Part shown: in pieces, positions 22,301 to 30,217 of the stretch | How positions within the stretch are numbered: position 1 is the stretch's first letter | How the letters are laid out: each line of letters starts with the position of its first letter | DNA from: Hydractinia symbiolongicarpus | Lineage: Eukaryota; Cnidaria; Hydrozoa; Anthoathecata; Hydractiniidae | Assembly (NCBI RefSeq): GCF_029227915.1 | Contig: NC_079877.1 | Span: 11,221,351 to 11,285,350, forward strand | Direction: 5' to 3' | Length of the DNA stretch: 64,000 nt | Position numbers and translations under genes: made by a program | The notes under the pieces: model-generated | The model's input: only the letters and a program-made list of their open reading frames with translations | Told to the model about the DNA's origin: nothing | The model's database searches: none

Positions 22301-24121
22301 CAAAATTCATTTCTATACAGCTTAAATAACATATAACGTTGCGGTAAACAAAAAATAGTTAAGTGTGGATCACACTTGCAAATCTTCACATTGCACTTAT
22401 AAATTTTGCTTACGAGTGCGATTTTTTGCACACCATAGCACTCGTAATTTTTATAGCAGGTGCTTTTTGCAGCTCTGGCATAGTTTTATTCAAGAAATGG
22501 CCTATTTAAACTGTCACTGTTATAAAATCTTAACAACACAATTTTAAAATAAGAGCTCAGTATGTCCAGAAAATTTAATACTTTGCCTCCATATTCATAA
22601 ATCCTTGTACCTTTTAGCCTAAAGTGAGGTGTATGCAGCAAAAATTGTTTAACTTTATCAACACACGAAATTTATTAAAAAGAACAGAAAAAGGTTGTTA
22701 ATAAAAATTTATATTTTTTACTTATATTCTATGAATTATAAACTTTTATGACATGAATATAAAAGATTTGACAGAATTAACAATTTGCGTGTTTCCTCAA
22801 GAATAAACTAAGAGAACAAACATTTTTAGCTCCATATTATTTGCAAGGTTCAAAAATTTTAGGTCAGTTTGTGAAATTTTACGAAATTTTAATATTCCCA
22901 CAATGCATTTTTCCAGCAAAACTGACATCACATACTGTTCTCCCCAAAGAAAAAAAAAACAAGTTCACATCGGCAAAATTTTGCTGAGGTGAATTTTTTC
23001 TTCACAATTTATATAATCATTCAATTGCCTTGAATCTATGTTATATATATAGAAAGTAAAGATAGAAAAGTGATAGAAAGTACTCCTTACATGCAAGAAA
23101 AAATAAAGATCCCAAGTGGTTGCTGGGAATTTTGCTTATTCACCCAAAATAGAATTAAAGTAGTATAAATATGAACACACTGGCTTGAAAAAGAAAAGAT
23201 TGAATTTACGGGCAATTTGCTACCTTGACACTGAAATAAAAGTTCAAGTCACCGTTTTTCTGGACGTGAAATTGTAAATTGCCAAGGCGAATCACAAAAG
23301 AAAATTCATGTCAACATATTTTTGCTGACGTGACATATTTAAATGCTGACGCGAAACAGTATAATGAAGGTTTGAATCGCGACTTTTTGCGTGAAGGTGT
23401 TTTAGCCAATCAGCACTACAGGTTTTTCGCATAAACCAGTTGAATACTAACTTATAGATTTTTAGGAATATATGTCAGATTGAAAATGCATTGAAATTTT
23501 TTTCTCAACTAATATTTCCAAGTTTAGGAGCAGACTTTACGAATTTTAAGGTCAGTGTTTTTTTTGTCGTTTTTTTTTTTCTGTGCATATTTGTTAATCC
23601 AACAATAATATGAACAAATCTAAGTCAAATTACTTTGCCCTCTTCTATAGGTGATAATGATGATTTTTCAGTTTTCACAAGTTTCCCAACATTTCTAATA
23701 TTAACCATTGTGTAAGTTGCAAGAATGCTTTAAAGTCTTTGGCCATGTGACAAATTCCCATTATTTATATTTTGTAGGAATTACCTTCGGTTTCACCATG
23801 ATTAAAAACCGGCATAACTTTCTCAGGACAAAGCTAAATACACACCAATTTACATGTAAGTCAGCCATTAAGTTAAGAAGAGTTTTGCAACTAACTAGCT
23901 AGTCAGCTAGCTATGACATAAATCCTGGCAACGGGGTTGACCCTTAGCCTAATTTTAAAAGATCTCAAAATGTCATGACACACTAGTTTTCTGCTTAGTC
24001 TTTTTCCCCAATATACACCAAGTTAAACTTATTTTACCTGTCCTATTTTGCAATCGACAATTTTTTGGATACCAAAGGAACTTTCAGTATTCGCTGGAGG
24101 AATGTGACTTGATGTCTCCAT
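10067..24121 (-). CDS. Chromodomain protein locus with 13 alternative zinc-finger terminal exons
   Basis: Constant exons (minus strand) are 24121-24038, 20935-20786, 20468-20286 and 19079-18822. They total 225 codons, with every boundary in phase 0. They encode an N-terminal chromodomain (exons 1-2), a polar region (exon 3) and an Asn/Gln/Ser/Pro/Gly-rich linker (exon 4) ending PEVDDN before a GTAAGT donor. Downstream lie 13 exons, each starting after a phase-0 acceptor, coding for two C2H2-type fingers and ending in its own stop. Since each has a stop and lacks a conserved start, they cannot form one poly-finger protein and are best read as alternative 3' exons. Predicted isoforms are about 305-350 residues. 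Known analogues in layout are the insect lola and mod(mdg4) loci, which use a BTB domain as the constant part. Likely nuclear, chromatin-binding; targets unknown. Confidence 0.85.
10771..10868 (+). mobile_element. Mini-Helitron, 98 bp, intact ends
   Basis: Starts TCTATATTATAATGCCCG after an A and ends ACGACTAG before a T. The 3' hairpin CCCGTGGATTTTTCCACGGG (8-bp stem, 4-base loop) sits 7 bases before CTAG. Those are the diagnostic Helitron ends (5' TC, 3' hairpin plus CTRR, insertion between A and T, no target duplication). Too short to code; must be mobilised in trans. Confidence 0.85.
11605..11744 (+). mobile_element. Mini-Helitron, decayed copy
   Basis: TTATTATAATACCCGTATAC opens the conserved part and CTAACGACTAG then T closes it. 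It carries about 35 extra bases (AAGTAGCAAGACGTAGGCAA region), and the hairpin has lost pairing (CCCGTGGATTTTTTACGGG). The exact 5' end is unclear because the TC start is degraded. Confidence 0.75.
12474..12785 (-). CDS. Terminal exon ZF12 (no internal start codon)
   Basis: 103 codons after acceptor TTGTGTGTAG, beginning VRRKKISADSKQTHGDLKFL. Finger 1 CKICNKEQSSK...WKRHFLTH; finger 2 segment VQAGNLKKH; tail SCKVETEGYKFDVIAE (CKVE, a weaker SUMO-type match). It is missed by ATG-based ORF calling but is intact. Selector ACAGTCAACCATCTCTCAAA at 12837-12856. Confidence 0.82.
   Translation of the reverse strand, partial: VRRKKISADSKQTHGDLKFLEGFNSPYVKICLLCKICNKEQSSKYQSAWKRHFLTHSSEEERPHKCSLCHKSFVQAGNLKKHILAVHSCKVETEGYKFDVIAE
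12889..13185 (-). CDS. Terminal exon ZF11
   Basis: 98 codons after TACTTGCAG, beginning SVALDCKQVSTSDLKYLENF. Finger 1 CRICNKEQSFK...WKRHFLTH; finger 2 segment IQAFQLRNH; tail NNITVKQEIG (VKQE next to the C-terminus). Strong selector GCAGTCAACTCTCCCCTTAC at 13240-13259. Confidence 0.82.
   Translation of the reverse strand, partial: SVALDCKQVSTSDLKYLENFNNPYVKLIVACRICNKEQSFKYQATWKRHFLTHGDDKPYKCSVCPKSFIQAFQLRNHYKNKHGIAVDENNITVKQEIG
13324..13629 (-). CDS. Terminal exon ZF10
   Basis: 101 codons after TTTTCACAG, beginning SHTKLHALDGVLTKPCALSD. Finger 1 CTVCNKEQ...WKRHFLTH; finger 2 segment VQKNAFNLH, with Phe at the usual Leu position. The tail is short (QQGTKMDYVL) and lacks a good SUMO-type motif. 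The stop codon runs into AATAAA (TGAATAAAAC), the clearest poly(A) signal in the array. Selector GCAGTCAACTCACTCCTTCC at 13673-13692. Confidence 0.82.
   Translation of the reverse strand, partial: SHTKLHALDGVLTKPCALSDLKYIENFKNPYVKVMLVCTVCNKEQSLKYQSTWKRHFLTHASDENKPFKCDACGKAFVQKNAFNLHLKKHAQQGTKMDYVL
13843..14190 (-). CDS. Terminal exon ZF9
   Basis: 115 codons after CATTTCCAG, beginning TKGRIMSSSDAKTPSSNAG. Finger 1 CKICNKEMSLK...WKKHYLTH; finger 2 segment ITITALRKH; tail CTNIKQEQQEFVYF (IKQE). The selector GCAGTTCAACTCTCTCATTT at 14243-14262 reaches the last base of the stop codon of ZF8, so the gap to the previous exon is fully used. Confidence 0.82.
   Translation of the reverse strand, partial: TKGRIMSSSDAKTPSSNAGLHYVENFTNPYVKIILVCKICNKEMSLKFSSNWKKHYLTHASNDEKPHKCTLCSKAFITITALRKHVATKHSDVKQDRSSDVCTNIKQEQQEFVYF
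14262..14588 (-). CDS. Terminal exon ZF8
   Basis: 108 codons after TTCTTGCAG, beginning IASTKSSNQAISASSLKY. Finger 1 CKICNKEQ...WRQHYLTH; finger 2 segment IRADQLRKH; tail GQTKQEQHFVVKNEF (TKQE and VKNE). Strong selector GCAGCAACTCTCCCTCTCAT (continuing AAGAA) at 14636-14660. Confidence 0.82.
   Translation of the reverse strand: MASTKSSNQAISASSLKYLENFSNPYVKIIIVCKICNKEQSLKFSGNWRQHYLTHASSEGKPHKCQHCSKSYIRADQLRKHVSKYHEQQEQIYGQTKQEQHFVVKNEF
14736..15107 (-). CDS. Terminal exon ZF7
   Basis: 123 codons, the longest of the set, after CTTATAG. LTLHAAGGKAGKPSNNSTLK leads into finger 1 (CKVCNKEQ...WKTHYLSH) and finger 2 segment ITAPQLKKH. The Pro/Tyr/Gln-rich tail carries LKQE and IKQE and ends PKMEPTYPIYQ. 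Strong selector GCAGTCAACTCTCCCTCATG at 15181-15200. Confidence 0.82.
   Translation of the reverse strand: MTLHAAGGKAGKPSNNSTLKYIEKFDNPYVKIILVCKVCNKEQSLKFSHNWKTHYLSHASNEEKPHKCSQCTKAFITAPQLKKHFLKQHEKKQLKQEMQYPPHNVIKQEYPQPKMEPTYPIYQ
15212..15502 (-). CDS. Terminal exon ZF6
   Basis: 96 codons after AAATTTAG, beginning LKASSKPINSSSLKYLENF. Finger 1 CKICNKEASK...WKPHYLTH has a one-residue deletion (x13) relative to its neighbours. Finger 2 segment VSLNSLRNH; tail DVFKSEDPLY (FKSE). The selector is degenerate: GCAAAACTCTGTCTAAAAAG at 15587-15606. Confidence 0.78.
   Translation of the reverse strand: MKASSKPINSSSLKYLENFDNPYVKVIIVCKICNKEASKFARNWKPHYLTHVSNEEKPHKCAYCNMGFVSLNSLRNHTQKKHGGTIDVFKSEDPLY
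15681..15971 (-). CDS. Terminal exon ZF5
   Basis: 96 codons after CATTTGTAG, beginning PGRKWTTPSTKVSTTFSLKY. Finger 1 CKVCGKEQ...WKTHFLTH; finger 2 segment VQSNKLKDH; tail TEFKTERK. Two partial selectors lie upstream: GTCAACTTATAAG at 15992-16004 and ATCCCTCATAAGAAGC at 16024-16039. Together they look like the two halves of the consensus. Confidence 0.8.
   Translation of the reverse strand, partial: PGRKWTTPSTKVSTTFSLKYLEAFDSPYVKILLVCKVCGKEQSSKQSTNWKTHFLTHSDDKPHKCKFCNKTFVQSNKLKDHIRKYHNVTEFKTERK
16094..16453 (-). CDS. Terminal exon ZF4
   Basis: 119 codons after TTCTTTAG. KAAMNKSSTLNSTGVKYLEN leads into finger 1 (CKICNKEQ...WKRHYLTH, x14) and finger 2 with segment VTSTNLKNH. The long tail carries VKTEPW and VKVEPW, a repeated SUMO-type motif followed by Trp, and ends WC. 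Selector CAACTCCCTCATAAGA at 16510-16525. Confidence 0.82.
   Translation of the reverse strand, partial: KAAMNKSSTLNSTGVKYLENFDNPYVKIILVCKICNKEQSLKYANTWKRHYLTHAAKEDLPHKCTLCEKAFVTSTNLKNHMKIHSKAKSSDVKTEPWMMGSGSSEPWDDLSNVKVEPWC
16868..17164 (-). CDS. Terminal exon ZF3 (no internal start codon)
   Basis: 98 codons after acceptor TACCTTTTAG, beginning GTPKKEGGENIFSNWNNPY. Finger 1: FKCRICQKDLPKPSYWKRHY (x12). Finger 2 recognition segment KQACDLKRH. Tail ends DMNIKSENLTF (IKSE). An overlapping minus-strand frame at 16963-17214 starting with ATG is a shadow in another frame. A selector-like CCAACTCTCCCATAAAA lies at 17202-17218, 38 bases upstream of the acceptor. Confidence 0.8.
   Translation of the reverse strand, partial: GTPKKEGGENIFSNWNNPYVTVHFKCRICQKDLPKPSYWKRHYAFHTDNPKFPCPTCGKAFKQACDLKRHQKVHSKSLKDESFPFESDMNIKSENLTF
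17664..17909 (-). CDS. Terminal exon ZF2
   Basis: 81 codons after acceptor TACTGTTTAG. The N-terminal linker RDIETSNKTSSVNTTMAEI precedes FHCKICGKEIPNKKNWRRHY (x12 spacing). The second finger has recognition segment RELYVLKRH and the protein stops two residues after the last His (HSR). It belongs to the IPNK subgroup and is the only exon with no tail and no SUMO-type motif. The upstream gap is only 78 bases and has a weak TTCTTTCTCCATTTATAA. Confidence 0.78.
   Translation of the reverse strand, partial: RDIETSNKTSSVNTTMAEITDNEFVNCKFHCKICGKEIPNKKNWRRHYLTHSGDHKFTCATCGKGFRELYVLKRHEKVHSR
17988..18272 (-). CDS. Terminal exon ZF1
   Basis: 94 codons plus stop after acceptor CATTTGCAG. Linker KALLKSNAKSVMEQF, then YVDIIFVCKICRKEQ...WQRHFNTH (C-x2-C-x12-H-x3-H), then a canonical finger with recognition segment KRTDQLTAH. 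The tail ends NLSIKSEADFY (IKSE, SUMO-type). Nearest to the constant exons. No strong selector is visible upstream; only a weak AAACTCTTCCAAGAAAG near 18366. Confidence 0.8.
   Translation of the reverse strand, partial: KALLKSNAKSVMEQFQSPYVDIIFVCKICRKEQAPKANWQRHFNTHSDERPYVCEECGKSYKRTDQLTAHVKKHAKNENTSNDNLSIKSEADFY
18451..18471 (-). promoter_or_regulatory. Candidate RNA docking site for terminal-exon choice
   Basis: Pre-mRNA (minus strand) reads GCAGTCAACTCTCTCATAAG here, in the intron between the last constant exon (end 18822) and the first terminal exon (start 18272). The reverse complement of this string recurs, with small changes, in the RNA upstream of most terminal exons. The site could therefore base-pair with any one of them. 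The arrangement equals the docking/selector system of Dscam exon 6. Function is inferred; complementarity is seen directly. Confidence 0.7.
18822..19079 (-). CDS. Constant exon 4: low-complexity linker before the splice choice
   Basis: 86 codons rich in Asn, Gln, Ser, Pro, Gly and Met (for example MLHQSPGMPPQSPNHVNN and NFGSPQQFNSPGQSNFGSP). The repeated SPN/SPG/GSP motifs suggest a disordered linker with possible Pro-directed phosphorylation sites. It ends GGMKPEVDDN, then GTAAGT at 18821-18816. This donor must pair with one of 13 acceptors downstream. Confidence 0.8.
19080..20285 (-). other. Intron between constant exons 3 and 4
   Basis: Non-coding on both strands as far as I can see. Contains a short CGCT repeat at about 19498-19513. 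No clear transposon ends. Confidence 0.5.
20286..20468 (-). CDS. Constant exon 3: polar linker
   Basis: 61 codons (ARLELSAGNEQNV ... EMLNYPQH) between acceptor TTTCTAG and donor GTATGT, phase 0 at both ends. No domain recognised; it is acidic then Ser-rich, with a short predicted helix around DNKAGVQRLIART. It contains no internal ATG at its start, so ORF callers miss it. Confidence 0.75.
20786..20935 (-). CDS. Constant exon 2: chromodomain core
   Basis: 50 codons. DGKQMYKVKWEPTWEPFENL followed by ASCQHLIDEFW covers chromodomain strands 2-3 and the C-terminal helix; TWEPxxNL is the family hallmark. Compared with HP1/Polycomb types, the KGY-loop between KW and TWEP is cut to two residues (EP). 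This removes the third aromatic-cage position; the cage Trp (in VKW) is kept and the first aromatic is Phe. The exon ends QHRKR before GTAAGT. Flanking acceptor CAG/GAC. Confidence 0.85.
20936..24037 (-). other. First intron of the chromodomain locus
   Basis: About 3.1 kb without a supported exon. It contains the exact 183-bp tandem duplication at 21293-21658. The remainder is AT-rich; repeated short phrases around TTACGAGTGC near 21757 and 22403 hint at old repeat DNA. Confidence 0.5.
21293..21658. repeat. Exact 183-bp tandem duplication
   Basis: Unit 21293-21475 (GGGGTTAGTTACAAAATTAT to GTAGGTAAAATTAA) is followed directly by 21476-21658. I find no difference between the units. Either a very recent duplication or an assembly artefact. 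It lies inside the first intron of the chromodomain locus. Confidence 0.9.
24038..24121 (-). CDS. Constant exon 1: start and first chromodomain strand
   Basis: 28 codons from ATG at 24121 to a GTAAAAT donor, beginning METSSHIPP and ending GIQKIVDCKIGQ. The FGIQKIVD segment matches the first beta-strand of chromodomains (aromatic-x-V/I-E/Q-K-I). The ATG was chosen because it opens the only frame that continues into the chromodomain exon in phase 0. The upstream leader is not defined. Confidence 0.75.
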
Positions 24122-25231
24122 GTTGGCGGCGTGCAAGGCAAGTTTAAGGCCTTCGTCCGTAACTTTGAAAATAATATTTGATAACACGTGGCTTCAAATA
24201 AGGGGAGTTTCGTCATCCTGCGCAGCTTCTATGGCAACAAAAACACATCTCCATAAAGTGAACAATAAGAATTAATTATCTCCATCATAATAAACTTACA
24301 TTCTTAATATCTTTAATTTTTAGAGAAATAGTAATAGCATGCTTTTGGCCACGGCTATTGCACTCTGGGAACCATTAGTTACCCATCAGATTTTCACAAA
24401 ACAGTTTTTCATTCCTACGAGTATCTTTGATACTTTCACGCGGAAAGAAACTTTGAGGTGTTTTGTTTTTTCAGCTCAACAAGTATGTTCTGGAAATAAC
24501 ATAACCAATGAAAGCTTTTTTTATAACAATATGCATCATAAAAATACCAGGCTGGGATTTCTGGTTAAAAACAAAATATGTAGAACAATAGAAAAATGAA
24601 AATAATTACTCGAGGCTTGTTGAAATTTTGATATTCCTTTAAAAAAAGGCTTGAGGTTGATTTTGTTGAAGTTCTGTTATTATTGTATTGAAACACTTTT
24701 TAAATTTTTAACTCTTGGCTTTCGCATTACCTTCGCTAAAAATTGCGATGTTTTTGTTAACCAAATCACAACGCGTTTAGTGGACATGATCCTTCCGCAT
24801 CATCCACCATAGAGACAACAAGCAAACAGCTTTCGCTAATACACCTTTTTTCCCCACCTTTTAAACCTGCGAAATTCCTAATAGCGTGCGCGGTTTATAA
24901 TTTTGCGTTAAGTGATTTTTGAAAAAAAGTTCATGCAAGTAATTTTTTAAAGATATCAAGGTGTGAAAAGATTCATACACTTTTTCTTTAAAAACTAATA
25001 ATTTTCCATCATTTTATTCAAACCTAATCATTTTATTTTGATTGGGTTTCAAAATATCCAAGGTATTGCTCGCAGAGAATTTCCAAAATTTTCACAAAAT
25101 TTGAGAGGAAAAAATATATTGCAGGAAATAATTTTCAGCTTAGAAAATTTTATCAGATAATAAGTATTGACCTTAAAATGTGAAAAAGTATTTGTATTAT
25201 AAGAAAAAACAAGAAGCCCTGGACGCTCTAA
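24122..25231. other. Gene-free stretch upstream of the chromodomain locus
   Basis: Probably contains the promoter and 5' leader of the chromodomain gene close to 24121. Nothing else is supported on either strand. Confidence 0.4.
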
Positions 25232-25877
25232 GAATTTCCGCGCGCCACCAAAATGTTTAATGAAAACCTGCTAATTCGTTGTGTTATTGTGCCAAACATT
25301 CGAAGGGGTTTGGTGCATGAACCTCTGAAGACAAAGCACACCAGTGACATTATACCTTACAACAAACGCAAACAAAACGAAACGTGTCATAGTAAACTCA
25401 CATTTTAAAAGAAATTGCTAACAAAAAATACAGCCTATCATTCATGGCTGAAAGTCTTGCGATTGAAACGTTTATGGTCTTAAACGGCATTAGTTGACAA
25501 AAAATCAAAATTTTGATGTGACCATCATTTTCAGCATACTTTTTTTATTAACTGTGTCAATTTTTGTCGAAAATAAAGCAGTTTTAATTTTTGGATAAAT
25601 TTTGACCTGAAGTGACATTTAGGTGACAAAAATCAAAATTATTATGTCACCATTATGTTCAGCACACTTTTTTTGTAAACTGTGCCAAATTTTGTCGAAA
25701 AAAAATACCAATTTTGGCCTGAAGCGTACTTCCCAGTAGTTAAGGAGCTTGGGTACGAAGTTTACATCTGTGACGGACCAACGTGAAATCCCAGGGTCGA
25801 TTTTTTCTCAAAAAATGCTCCGAAAGAAAAAAACGACAGTTTTAAAGAATATCCTACGCCTTCGGGCGCGGAAATTC
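25232..25877. mobile_element. MITE-like element with internal minisatellite, copy 1
   Basis: Opens GAATTTCCGCGCGCC and closes GGGCGCGGAAATTC, an inverted terminal repeat of about 12 bases. The interior matches the copy at 55413-56392. It holds two roughly 129-bp units built on GACAAAAAATCAAAATTTTG, GTGACCATCATTTTCAGCAT and TGTGCCAAATTTTGTCG. Non-coding; superfamily not determined, and target duplication not clear. Confidence 0.7.
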
Positions 25878-28195
25878 AATAATTATGGACCTTATCTTAA
25901 CTTGATATTTGGGTTACTGGGGCATTAAAATACTAAAAAAAACATCCAAAAGCATTTTCAAAGATTTTCCAATCCAAAATGGCGGAATTCTGAGAATTTT
26001 TGATATCAGTTTTGGTTTCTTTAAAAATATGGATGGAATACTATGATTTAGAGACTTTCAGACATTTGTGGTGTCCGTACATAAAATTATGGCATGCTGA
26101 AAACATATGGTTTTGTCAATTTTGAGAAATTTCTAAAAAATTTCTAAAGGTCATGTCCCGGGAACCACTCCAGCTAGGACAGTAAAAATTTTAGAATTTC
26201 CGTAACAATTAAGATTTTTTCGGTCTATGACAGGTCGATTTTTCCCATCCTTCTTCCCACTAGAAATATGTTGCATGGAAACTTTTCCATATCTACTTTG
26301 TCCTTTTGTACCTTGCTCATGTGGATTAAGGAATGGTTACTTGAATTAGTCTCTCTAAAAATTCGGTTTTGCATCCCTATACTATTGATGGGATACTTGG
26401 ACCGGTTTTTAAGCTTTTACATGACCCCAGGAAATATTTCTGAACTTGGAAAAGACTTCCTGTAGAGATTAATTTTCTTATCCATGGATAGACGTATTTT
26501 AACTCCCTCGGAGGGACTAGAAATAGAGAATTTTTAGGCTTGATTTCTAAGAATGTCATTTTACCCTCTCTTTGTTGATCTATTCCACCATATACCAACA
26601 AAGCTTTTGTTGTTGCTAAAATTGCTGTGGCTGCTGGCCGCCATGGAAATCACTTTATTTAGTACTGAGCTAAGTGGACCCAACAATGTCGTATCTATTT
26701 AACGTCGACGTACCAACTGCAACTGACACACGACGTAAAACATCAGGAAGCATTTCCTGACAATCCGGTAACGCGTTGCAACACATGGTAAACACACAGG
26801 AAATGATGGGGGCAATAATATGCTGTGGTTGTTGCGAACAAACTAGCATCCAAAAGGTGGATGACATTTAGAAACTAAGAAGCAGAAATTAACAAAGAAT
26901 GGTGAGAAAAATGACTAAGTATATTTTAAACACGCCTTTTCAACAACCTTATTTTGTAGTTCATGAAGAATGTCTTTCTGCATAATCAACCAGAGCTATA
27001 CTATTAGTTATAGCCATATCCAATAAACGCCCAACCCCTTATCCAGAGCTTCTTTGATATTTTTCATTCAGACTTTCTAGCACAAAAAACCAAGAAACCT
27101 TGGGATGAAAATTATAAACACAATCAATTTGTAATGAGAGGGAAGGGAAGAGTGAGCTTTGATATGATTACTTCAGGTTACCTAGCACCAAAAGCAAACG
27201 ATTTTTAACATTTCTGATTATAAAATAAACAGTCCTTTGACGATATATATTTTTTTGTTCAGAAAAAATTAATAAATGCCCAGATATTTATGAAAAGAAT
27301 ACGCTATATAAATGATTTCTATTCATATTAGTAGAAATTTAGACACTTACCAGTCAAAAAAGGATGAATCATTCTAAATCGATCTAAATAAGAAAGTTAG
27401 GTTAAAAATAAGAGTAGAAATGTTTAAGCATAGTCAAGATTTCTGATGATTATGCAACCTTGTCCACGCTATTAAATTCATCAAAAAGGCGAAATGCCCT
27501 AGGAACGAGATTTGACTCCGTATATGCTGTAAAAAAGTTGATACCAAAAAGGTTTAAAGATACCATTTTCTTATCTAACTGGTTTTTATCTATCAGATTT
27601 CCGAAAATGAAATCCAAAATATCCTTTAAAACAAAGGAATCTACAGTGTTTATTTCACTACATCCAAAAATCATTTCCTGGATGTGTGCAGGCTTGTTGT
27701 CACGTGATCTCATGTTTCAACATAGATTTGTAAATGCGTTGATGTTAGCTACCACACTTTTAAAAACCCCTTTACTATTTAGATTGGTTCACAGTCATTC
27801 GTCGACGTCAATGTTTACGTTGAATATTACATGCAAAATGTGAAACTTTTCTCCCTTATCAACTTTGTTTTCAATTTCAAATTGCAAAACCTGGTTCTGA
27901 ATTAGTATTCCAAAATCTGATTGGTTGATAAATTCCCATTCGCCGTGATAGTTAAACTCATTCCAACTTCTGCGTCGAATTACGTAGAATGCTAAAAAAG
28001 AAATATTGTGCATGTGCAGAACCATGTTTGCTTATTCGTGCGACTACGACGAAGTGTGAACCCACCTTTATTTATGCTTACATCACACCTTGAAAAAACT
28101 AAAAGATCACACATCCGTTAGCTGCAAACGTCATGCTACCAGTATGCTCTTATATCCGTTTAGAAATAAATTTAAGCAAATAATTAATTGTCCTG
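25878..28195. other. Gene-free or unassigned stretch
   Basis: Several 60-127 codon frames occur on both strands (for example 27460-27843 plus, and 27450-27713 and 27795-28025 minus). They overlap one another and none matches a family I recognise. I treat them as chance or decayed frames. Confidence 0.4.
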
Positions 28196-28199
28196 TTCC

Positions 28200-28372
28200 C
28201 CTTAGCGGCGGATATGGGCGAGTGAATAGCGCAAGGGTTAACCCCAGCCATATGAGGGAAATTTGGAAGATATGGCACACTGCAGATCGTGGGCCCTAAT
28301 TGGATCTGCGTAGCTCAGTATGAGCTCAAATACTCCAGGGCTCCTGGATATAATAGACAGGGTACATGACTC
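28200..28372 (+). mobile_element. SINE fragment, head missing
   Basis: Sequence from GGCGGATATGGGCGAGTGAA to ATAATAGACAGGGTAC matches the body and 3' end of the element at 46672-46980 read in reverse. Shared blocks include TGAGGGAAATTTGGAAGAT, TGCGTAGCTCA and AATACTC. The tRNA-like head is absent, so this copy is 5'-truncated. Confidence 0.65.
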
Positions 28373-30217
28373 GTGATTTAAAAAACCTTGACATGTAAAA
28401 TATCCACATCTAGCTACCTGTTATCCAAATCACATCTTGTTATAATTTGTTAACATCCAAATTGCTTCGTATTTGGCATGTTTTTACATATTTGTTCTAC
28501 TAAACACAGTTCCCAACATATATTGGATATCCATGATTTATTTGATATATATACTTACCTTTCTTTTAACTCAAACTTTTCAATAAAATAAACTTTTTGA
28601 AATAGCTAGCTAGCTATATTCTTCAAACTTTTGCATAGAAACATAGAAGTTTATTGTACATAAAGCCAGTCTAAGCAACAACAATGACTTTGAAATATTT
28701 TTAAAGGTATTAATTACCTTCTTAAAGCTAGTAACATAGCATTTTTACAGCTCCTCGTGTTGTCTCTCTTCCCTCGTCAAAACAAAATTTCGATTTACTA
28801 ATATTTAATATATTTTACAGGCCGTAGCTTACTTCACAAAAAGAAAACTGAAGGAAAATGTTTCTTTTTTTAGAAAATAAAAACTGAAAAGTAACAAATT
28901 CATCATAAAAAAGTAATTATTCATAAACAGGTTGTCAAGGTCATGAACCTTTGAGCGGTCCGTATATTACTCGCCGTTCTTCGGAAATTGCGAGCAACGC
29001 TTCGTAGCCCCTTTAATCTCTTTATGGGGTGATTTTACGTTTTAGCACTTCAACTATTGAAAGATTCAAAGTCCCACTTGGAGAGAAAAGGAAAAAAGTT
29101 CAAGATGTTATTTTAATTCACTGACAATAACGTTCTACAGTAACAATGTCTAGACAAGGTAATTTTAATTTTTTAGCTAAAAGATATTTGATGGCTTAAA
29201 TGTGGGCTTAAGTGCTTTAAAACTACCCTCTTTTGTTTTCCTCGGAAAGGTAGGCAGGGCAACATCACTTAAAACAGGCCGAACATTATTTTAAAAGCAT
29301 TATCAGTATTATTAATAAGACAGGGAGTAATGAATCAACAGTTTGCAAATCCAGTTGTTAGGATATTAACTGATATCCCATATTCTTATCAAATGTTAAT
29401 AATTGAACTGCATACCAAAATAATTGTGAAAGCGATAAAGGTAAACAAACTATATTCCTGCTATAATATTGCAAACTTATCATTTCATAATGGCTATTCT
29501 TGAATTTTCTTTATGTAGGCAAAACAAAAACACGCTGAATGTTAGACTTGCTTTCGGATTTCGCGGCGTTAGTATTCCGAGACTGAGAAATGTCTGACGA
29601 GTGACAGGTTTAAGTTTATATCCAGTGGATCATCAATAAGGTTTATCTGTATAATAATAACCGCCGTCTGTTTGTCTGTCTGTTACAGAAACACGAAATG
29701 AGATATATAAAGTAAGTATAGAGACTTTGAAATCTTCCTTCTGTCGGTTTTTGCATGTAACTGTATTTATCCATCTTCCGTGCTTGTAAATAATTTGACC
29801 CTTTGGAAGATGCTGCAGCATCTACTCGAAAGCGTAAACTTAACGCAGTCAAACATTTATATGACTCAAATTAAATTTCTCTTACTTCTCCATTAACATC
29901 CCGCGAGCTCTTTTGTAGCCGATACCAAGTGTTTTTGAAACTTTATATATTTTTTTGTGCAAAATAAATTTCCCATCACGGGAAATTTGAATAACTATCC
30001 AGTATTGAGAAATTTTGGTAAATTTCAACGGAGGGTTTAGAGGGGCGGGGAGTATGCAGGAAATGTGGTCAGATTAAAGCATTTACGGTATGCGTTATTT
30101 AAAAACGTGAACAGGCTTGCGGTCTTTGTACATAGAATTTCATAACTTAGAATTTTGCAGAGTGAAGGCTTCTTCATGTAGGCACATATCATTTTAGAAC
30201 ATTGCGAAAGGTCGTGC
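28373..30217. other. Gene-free stretch
   Basis: Apart from the Helitron fragment at 29646 I see nothing supported. It may include the promoter of the Ly6-type gene starting at 30218. Confidence 0.4.
29646..29720 (+). mobile_element. Helitron-like 5' end fragment
   Basis: TCTGTATAATAATAACCGCC after an A, followed by GTCTGTTTGTCTGTCTGTTA and ACAGAAACACGAAATG. This matches the internal part of the reverse Helitron at 8192-8470 and resembles the 5' end of the mini-Helitrons. No 3' end was found nearby. Confidence 0.5.

Noticed and set aside
26570-26650. Possible first exon on the minus strand (MAASSHSNFSNN...)
   Set aside because: Good start context and a GTAAAA donor, but no convincing following exon and no recognisable domain.
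27450-28025. Overlapping frames on both strands
   Set aside because: No family resemblance, no consistent splice structure, mutually overlapping.
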